From: Prevotellaceae bacterium UBA1720 | GTDB lineage: Bacteria > Bacteroidota > Bacteroidia > Bacteroidales > Bacteroidaceae | Direction of reading: 5' to 3' | DNA length: 19,460 nucleotides | Assembly: GCA_002317475.1 (NCBI GenBank) | Contig: DCIS01000176.1 | Span: forward strand, 1-19,460 | Shown here: one piece after another, positions 14,953-19,460 of the stretch | Numbering within the stretch: position 1 is the stretch's first letter | Layout of the letters: each line of letters starts with the position of its first letter | Made by a program: the position numbers and the translations under genes | The notes under the pieces: generated by a model | The model's database searches: none | Seen by the model: the letters and a program-made list of their open reading frames with translations, nothing else | What the model was told of the DNA's origin: nothing

Positions 14953-17900
14953 TTATTTCTGATTTCCTGTCAGGATGCTGCCATCCTGTGTCATACCTTC
15001 TGCTGTTACTGAGAGGTGGGTGTTTCTGCTACAGTTATAGAGGTCCACCGTGGCATGGCCGTCTGCATCAAGCTGCAGGTTGGGGTTCCAATAGAGTGTG
15101 CGACGACGGTCCTCCTTGCCTTGCTCGGGCAGGGGGCGCTTGCTATAGTCAGGATGATAGAAGTCGTCTGCGATATTGAATCCCTGGATCACCATGCGGC
15201 GGTCACGGTAGAACATGCGTCGTCCACCATCGGCATAAGGATAGACTGCGAGACTGGTCTCGGGCAAGTCTGTACCCAGGAAGCGCGTCATGCCAGCTTG
15301 ACGTGGTGCATAGTCCGTGTACATGACAAAATTCTCCAACTTTGAGATGTCCAGAATGTTAGTGGGAAGGAACTCGCGATTTGCCTTGAAATAATTAAGT
15401 AGCTCACCGTTTGTCAGTTCCTGATTCATGGACCATAGGTGCTGTCTGTGATACAGCGTGTCTATCTCCTGTCCGCCCATTGATTGGAGTGTCTTGACTG
15501 AATCGGTGTCTATCCAGTGGTTGAGGGCGCGTCTTGTCTGATTCATACCGAAACGGAGGTTTATCCTTGCGGAGCGCTGTGTCATCAATTCTCCGTCTTC
15601 ATTTACTCCTGTGACTACCTGAGCATAGGGGTCGTCCAATCCCATATCGCCAATATAGCCTCGTACCAGGAACTCAGGATCCACATAAAGGAAGCCTGCA
15701 TCCATGTTATTATTGTAGGCATCGTAGGCATCAACATAGAAGGCGGGTTCGGCATCACTGAATTTTCGCAGTCCGCTGTGCTTTGCCTTGACGGAAATCT
15801 CCTCAAGTTGGATGGTACCATCACTGAAGCGTCGACGTCCCTTCTCGCCACTCTCGGTACTTTCTACTGGAGCCAGGTGATTCTGGTACCATGAGTAAGG
15901 TTTGGCATATCGAGGCCAGGGTTGTACGATGTAGGCCATGAAGTCGGGTTCCTCTGCCATCATTCGGTATTTGAATCTATGCTTTGTAGGTTCGTTCTCG
16001 GGATTGTATGCACTCTGTATCCAGTTGTAGTTCTTGCCTGGTTTTACCTTGTTGAGGTCAGCGGTACTGATAAAGAGGACGGACTTGTCATAGAAGTCGG
16101 GCAAGCGGAATCTGAAGCGGAAATTCTGTGTCTTCATCTCCGTCTGAATAGCCTGGAGTGTTTGTCCTTCAACCAGTTCTGCATGTACGGTCAGTTCCTT
16201 CTTGGGGTGCTTTTCAAAGGAGTCCAGCATGTCTTTGTATGTCATAGTGACAATATCTGTGCCGTTGGTATGTTCGCTGGCACCCTTCTCCGTTTCTATG
16301 TACTCAGGACTCATGTATCCCTCTACGGCACCATCGATGACCATGTTCTTTTCATCGGGCTGCGTCAGTTCAAACTCACCTGGAATGGCCATCTCGCGCC
16401 ATGAGAAGCGGCGCCATCCCTGGGTCATCATCAGCAGGTCGAGACCTGTACGATGCTCATCGTCAAGACTCTCGAAGTACCATTCGGGATGAGGGATGAA
16501 TCCCTTGACCTCACTGCCGAGGAGCATTTCTGTCATCATATTTCCCGAATCATAGAGGTTGTCCTGAGTCCAGACATCGCGTACTGCCAGCGAGATGGGA
16601 CGTGTAGCAGCCTGATCGGCTTTCGTGGCACGGATGTCCAGACTGATTTTCTCGTAGGGCTCGTATTCGTCCTTCAGTCCGTTGATGCGAAGGGTAGGTT
16701 CACACAGGTCTGGACTGGTGACAAAGAACAGACGATCAGCATACACACGTCCACTCTGGTCAAAGACGGTCACTTGATGCACACCTGGGACTAACTGACC
16801 ATTGGTGAGTTCTATGACCTTGTGTCTCTCCTTGAGGGCTTGGACGTGGGTCAGTACTCCTTCGTGCATGACAGTCAGTGCCAGAGAGTCTGGTTGGATG
16901 TCATCTGTCATCTGCAGTTCAATCTTCCACTTGGGATCCAGATAGTCCACCTTCAGTGCCACGCCGCTCTTCTCCACCTTGGGCCATTTGGCAGTCACCT
17001 TTTTGCCCTGAGTGGTGGTGAATACGGCCTTGTGTTGGCGTGAAGCAGACGGAATGAAGGTGAATACACCGCGTCCTCGATGAACCGTCACGGCCTGGAT
17101 GGAATCAAACTGCAAGGTACCTTCCTCCCATTCACCGTCTTCCCAAGCAGCCTCGAAAGCTACACGGCAAGGTACACCTGCCACCAGATTTCCACCTTCG
17201 GGGAAGAGTGTAAGTTGCAGTTCGCGTTTGTCTGGGTCATTGTGGAACTGACGACGGAGGGGGCGCAAGGTCATATCGTGCACAAATTCCTCACCTTCCT
17301 TGGGATTGTCATACACGGGCACTACGCGGCTGTACAGTTTGTCATAGTCGCGGAAGAAATCATACTCCTTTTTCTCGCTGACAAACCACTCATGACTGGC
17401 TGCATAACCATGTTCGCGCTCGTAGGAACCCCAGTTCAGCTGCCAGCGTGTATAGGCTCTGATCTCGTAGAAACCGGAATAATACTCTGGGTCAAGGTAG
17501 ATGTTGCCATGACCTCGTCCATTACGCATTTTCACCACTTGTCGTTCTATGGTATATCCGTCATGGTTGAGCAACTCTACATAGAGCACATTGCTGATGG
17601 TGCTGGGACGGTCATCACAGGTCTGACGGGTATAGGCTGCATACCAGATGGTGTCTCCCAGGAAGTAACTAGTGTTGTCCAGGTGCAGGAAAACCTTCTC
17701 CTGAGGAATGCGTTGACCAAAGAGGCGGGCACGGTCTATCAGTTTGTCAATCTTATCGTTACCTGTGTCCCGGGTGAGGGCAGCCTGGTCAATGACAGAT
17801 TGCTGTTGTGCCAGTTCCTCTTCCATCTTTGTGCGTTGGATGACATTGGTATATGCCCATACACCCTCGTCATTTCGCGACTCGTCCACTGTGGAAAGCA

Positions 17901-18951
17901 TGTTCTCCTGTGTGGTTTTCTTCTTTAGTTTCTTGAAATTGATGTCCAGATCACTGATGTTGTGCAGGACGGTCAGTGTACGCATTTCTTCTCCACCATC
18001 AATCTCACAGGCTATGTCATCCACTTCCGTAAAACTGTTCTTCAAACGGTAGTTGACGTTGATCTTCACTTTTGCAGATTGTTCTACCCTGTTCTTCTGT
18101 TTCGTAAGCTCCAGCACCATGTCTGTCAGTTCACCCTCAAAGCGTAGCAACTGGTAGGTTCCGGCCTTGATGTAGATTTTACCCACCAGGAAGTTCTTCT
18201 TTTTTGCATCACGCTTCTGCATGTCCAGGCAGTACACCTTGCCGTGCTCGGGGTCCTGAAGCACCTCGCATTTGGTCTCATAGTAATTGTTGTAATAGCT
18301 TTTGTTTGCATTGGCTGGCAATGGCATTCTCTGGCCATTCCAGAAAGGCACGTCCAGGGTCATGGGACCAAGTTCCAGGGCATGTTGCAGGTTGATATCG
18401 CTCAACGATGGACAAATCACTCCCCAGCGTGTTATCTGTCCTCTACGTCCGTTCAGTACTTTTAGATCACGAAGGTTCACGGCAGATGAGGCCTCAATGA
18501 AGGCTTCAGTCAGTTCTTCCTTCGTGTTCATGTTTGATGTCATTCGGCAGAAATACTGACTTTTCTTCGCTCCTTTCTTGCTGAATTCTTTTGTCAATTG
18601 CTTTACCACCTTCATCAGAATGTCATCCACGGGCATTGTAGAGAACTGGAGAGGTACGCGTTCTACAGCCTCCATTTTTACCTCTTTCGGCAGTTCGGAT
18701 ACCTTGAATGTCAGTGTCTTGTGTCCTACATGCGATATTTTCACCGTCTCATCGGCCTTGGCCGTGATGGTGAAGTTACCCTCGCTGTTGGTAATGGTAT
18801 TGTTGTCTGGCGACACGTATACACTGACGTAAGGCAGAGGCTCCTTCGTGGTTGCGTCTGTCAAATGGCATTGCAACTTCATTTGTTGTGCTGCGCCTTG
18901 CAGCATCATCGTGATACTAAATACGACGAATAAAAAGATACGTTTCATCAT
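14953..18951 (-). CDS. Large exported protein with carboxypeptidase-regulatory-like and MG2-like domains
   Basis: A 1332-residue exported protein of a Bacteroidetes family of unknown function. Residues 1-22 (MMKRIFLFVVFSITMMLQGAAQ) form a signal peptide with a basic start, a hydrophobic core and a small-residue cleavage site. About 25-98 is a CarboxypepD_reg-like beta-sandwich (TKEPLPYVSVYV, NSEGNFTI), as found at the front of many TonB-dependent receptors. About 415-530 resembles an alpha-2-macroglobulin MG2 domain (EKVFLHLDNTSYFLGDTIWYAAYT). The C-terminus (VDLYNCSRNTHLSVTAEGMTQDG) resembles another macroglobulin-like strand pattern. I see no outer-membrane beta-barrel and no convincing TonB plug, so it is not a standard SusC receptor. 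It probably acts in the periplasm or at the cell surface. The start could be either of two adjacent ATGs (18951 or 18948). It is a single gene with a candidate promoter at 18984-18991. Confidence 0.85.
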   Translation of the reverse strand: MMKRIFLFVVFSITMMLQGAAQQMKLQCHLTDATTKEPLPYVSVYVSPDNNTITNSEGNFTITAKADETVKISHVGHKTLTFKVSELPKEVKMEAVERVPLQFSTMPVDDILMKVVKQLTKEFSKKGAKKSQYFCRMTSNMNTKEELTEAFIEASSAVNLRDLKVLNGRRGQITRWGVICPSLSDINLQHALELGPMTLDVPFWNGQRMPLPANANKSYYNNYYETKCEVLQDPEHGKVYCLDMQKRDAKKKNFLVGKIYIKAGTYQLLRFEGELTDMVLELTKQKNRVEQSAKVKINVNYRLKNSFTEVDDIACEIDGGEEMRTLTVLHNISDLDINFKKLKKKTTQENMLSTVDESRNDEGVWAYTNVIQRTKMEEELAQQQSVIDQAALTRDTGNDKIDKLIDRARLFGQRIPQEKVFLHLDNTSYFLGDTIWYAAYTRQTCDDRPSTISNVLYVELLNHDGYTIERQVVKMRNGRGHGNIYLDPEYYSGFYEIRAYTRWQLNWGSYEREHGYAASHEWFVSEKKEYDFFRDYDKLYSRVVPVYDNPKEGEEFVHDMTLRPLRRQFHNDPDKRELQLTLFPEGGNLVAGVPCRVAFEAAWEDGEWEEGTLQFDSIQAVTVHRGRGVFTFIPSASRQHKAVFTTTQGKKVTAKWPKVEKSGVALKVDYLDPKWKIELQMTDDIQPDSLALTVMHEGVLTHVQALKERHKVIELTNGQLVPGVHQVTVFDQSGRVYADRLFFVTSPDLCEPTLRINGLKDEYEPYEKISLDIRATKADQAATRPISLAVRDVWTQDNLYDSGNMMTEMLLGSEVKGFIPHPEWYFESLDDEHRTGLDLLMMTQGWRRFSWREMAIPGEFELTQPDEKNMVIDGAVEGYMSPEYIETEKGASEHTNGTDIVTMTYKDMLDSFEKHPKKELTVHAELVEGQTLQAIQTEMKTQNFRFRFRLPDFYDKSVLFISTADLNKVKPGKNYNWIQSAYNPENEPTKHRFKYRMMAEEPDFMAYIVQPWPRYAKPYSWYQNHLAPVESTESGEKGRRRFSDGTIQLEEISVKAKHSGLRKFSDAEPAFYVDAYDAYNNNMDAGFLYVDPEFLVRGYIGDMGLDDPYAQVVTGVNEDGELMTQRSARINLRFGMNQTRRALNHWIDTDSVKTLQSMGGQEIDTLYHRQHLWSMNQELTNGELLNYFKANREFLPTNILDISKLENFVMYTDYAPRQAGMTRFLGTDLPETSLAVYPYADGGRRMFYRDRRMVIQGFNIADDFYHPDYSKRPLPEQGKEDRRRTLYWNPNLQLDADGHATVDLYNCSRNTHLSVTAEGMTQDGSILTGNQK

Positions 18952-18983
18952 GGTATTAGGTATTAAGAATTAGTATGTCGTTG

Positions 18984-19007
18984 CAAAAGTAAGTATTTTT
19001 TTTTTTT
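18984..19007 (-). promoter_or_regulatory. Candidate promoter of the large exported protein with a 12-nt homopolymer
   Basis: On the minus strand TACTTTTG (18991-18984) is a perfect -7 box, 32 bp before the start codon. Immediately upstream, a run of twelve A (T at 18996-19007 on the plus strand) fills most of the expected 19-21 bp spacer. No clear -33 TTTG is seen beyond it. Confidence 0.6.
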
Positions 19008-19047
19008 ACATCGTTGTGTGGCTTGCAGATTTTTGTGGCCGATGTTA

Positions 19048-19080
19048 CAAAAACGATAGAAGTTGTATCAAAAACGATAG
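19048..19080. repeat. Two perfect 12-bp direct repeats, 21 bp apart
   Basis: CAAAAACGATAG occurs at 19048-19059 and again at 19069-19080. The 21-bp spacing is two turns of DNA, which suits a dimeric regulator. The copies lie about 57-90 bp upstream of the -7 box of the large exported protein gene and downstream of the tRNA terminator. Confidence 0.75.
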
Positions 19081-19117
19081 TTTGTTTGTAAGACGGACCT
19101 TTATACTTGTTATAAAC

Positions 19118-19149
19118 AAAAAAAGACTCCGGAATGATTTCCGAAGTCT
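19118..19149 (-). terminator. Rho-independent terminator of tRNA-Glu
   Basis: On the minus strand AGACTTCGGAA (19149-19139) pairs with TTCCGGAGTCT (19134-19124) in an 11-bp stem with one G-T pair and a 4-nt loop. It is followed by a T run (19124-19118). It begins 7 nt after the tRNA 3' end. Confidence 0.9.
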
Positions 19150-19156
19150 CATTAAG

Positions 19157-19228
19157 TAGCGCCTACGGGAATCGAACCCGTGTTCCATGCGTGAGAGGCA
19201 TGTGTCCTAGCCGCTAGACGAAAGCGCC
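19157..19228 (-). tRNA. tRNA-Glu (anticodon CTC)
   Basis: Read on the minus strand, the acceptor GGCGCTT pairs with AGGCGCT (with two G-U pairs). A short D arm follows, then an anticodon arm CATGC-CTCTCAC-GCATG with anticodon CTC (codon GAG). The T arm is ACGGG-TTCGAAT-CCCGT and the discriminator base is A. It is 72 nt long. The 3' CCA is not encoded and must be added after transcription. Confidence 0.95.
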
Positions 19229-19270
19229 ATTTCCCCAGTCTGCACCGAAGTGCTTCCCTTTAGGTGAGTG

Positions 19271-19300
19271 CAAAGGTACTACTTTTTTTTGAATTGACAA
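19271..19300 (-). promoter_or_regulatory. Promoter of tRNA-Glu
   Basis: On the minus strand TTG (19300-19298), a 19-bp spacer and TACCTTTG (19278-19271) fit the Bacteroidetes -33/-7 pattern. The -7 box ends 42 bp before the tRNA 5' end, leaving a leader of about 35 nt that would be processed away. An 8-nt A/T run lies in the spacer. Confidence 0.7.
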
Positions 19301-19369
19301 TAGAAATGTGAACTTTTTTTGAATTTCCCTTGTTTTAGGTTCCCTCTTCCTTCCGTTTAGGTGGTTTGT

Positions 19370-19398
19370 CTTTTGTCCTTTGTCCTTTGTCCTTTGTC
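19370..19398. repeat. Short tandem repeat, TTTGTCC units
   Basis: Four consecutive 7-bp units of TTTGTCC, with the last lacking its final C, lie between the tRNA promoter and the repeats at the window edge. I see no gene that uses it. The open frame across it on the minus strand is low-complexity and continues over the tRNA. Confidence 0.8.
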
Positions 19399-19413
19399 TC
19401 TCTTTGTAGGGTT

Positions 19414-19460
19414 CGTATAAACACCGTACATTCATCGTATAAACACCGTACAAACACCGT
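19414..19460. repeat. 17-bp direct repeats running off the window edge
   Basis: CGTATAAACACCGTACA occurs perfectly at 19414-19430 and 19436-19452, with starts 22 bp apart. A further partial copy, AACACCGT, is at 19453-19460. The spacing is too tight for a CRISPR. It may be a regulator-binding cluster or part of a longer repeat whose extent is not visible here. Confidence 0.75.

Noticed and set aside
17080..17928. A 282-codon plus-strand frame within the large exported protein gene
   Set aside because: It is the complement of a well-supported minus-strand gene, with no recognisable motif and no promoter.
14953..18951. TonB-dependent (SusC-like) receptor
   Set aside because: Only the N-terminal regulatory domain fits. 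No beta-barrel pattern or terminal aromatic signature is visible and no SusD partner is adjacent.
19214..19453. A 79-codon minus-strand frame at the right edge
   Set aside because: It runs across the tRNA-Glu 5' end, its promoter and the TTTGTCC repeats, giving a low-complexity Lys/Gln/Thr-rich product.
19414..19460. CRISPR array
   Set aside because: The repeats are only 17 bp with 5-bp gaps, no unique spacers of 25-40 bp, and no cas genes in the window.

Overview
The window looks like a stretch of chromosome from a Bacteroidales bacterium, most likely Prevotella/Segatella-like. Three things point that way. Several start-proximal sequences match the Bacteroidetes sigma-70 -7 box (TAnnTTTG) and few genes have a Shine-Dalgarno. 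Several families are typical of the phylum: a FeoA-FeoB fusion with a small Cys-rich partner, DUF2851, a long LepB, WbqC, and a large exported protein with a carboxypeptidase-regulatory domain. The dapB-lepB-wbqC gene order also fits. I see no phage, transposase, CRISPR array or rRNA. This is mainly a housekeeping region, with repeat DNA as its most unusual content.

Layout. 1-220: leader or intergenic DNA. 221-1303 (+): a CobW/P47K-type GTPase ending at a strong terminator. 1374-2612 (-): an M16 zinc peptidase, divergent from the ferrous iron genes. 2780-5364 (+): a FeoA-FeoB fusion and a small Cys-rich membrane peptide. 5417-8184 (-): an apparent operon of DUF2851 protein, YbgC-like thioesterase and DprA. 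8280-12002 (+): an apparent operon of dapB, lepB, a WbqC-family gene and a PHP-domain phosphoesterase, with overlapping gene ends. 12131-13939 (+): typA with a textbook Bacteroidetes promoter. 14032-14823 (+): a SpoU-family RNA methyltransferase with a TTG start. 14821-14942: an array of about twelve 10-bp repeats containing a 34-bp near-perfect palindrome, lying between convergent genes. 14953-18951 (-): a 1332-residue exported protein. 19157-19228 (-): tRNA-Glu(CTC) with its own promoter and terminator. 19370-19460: two families of short tandem or direct repeats running off the window edge.

How the genes work together. The feo pair imports Fe2+. The DUF2851/thioesterase/DprA operon and the dapB/lepB operon are transcribed divergently from promoters only 22 bp apart. 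DapB feeds lysine and diaminopimelate synthesis, and LepB trims signal peptides such as the one on the large exported protein. TypA and the SpoU methylase both act on the ribosome or RNA.

The observations most worth checking are these: the 10-bp-phased CTAGG array and palindrome; a GC-rich palindromic repeat that has become the N-terminus of the PHP protein; a His-rich FeoA-FeoB linker encoded by repeated DNA; and a homopolymer plus paired 12-bp direct repeats upstream of the large exported protein. I could not convincingly identify an undescribed multi-gene system here.
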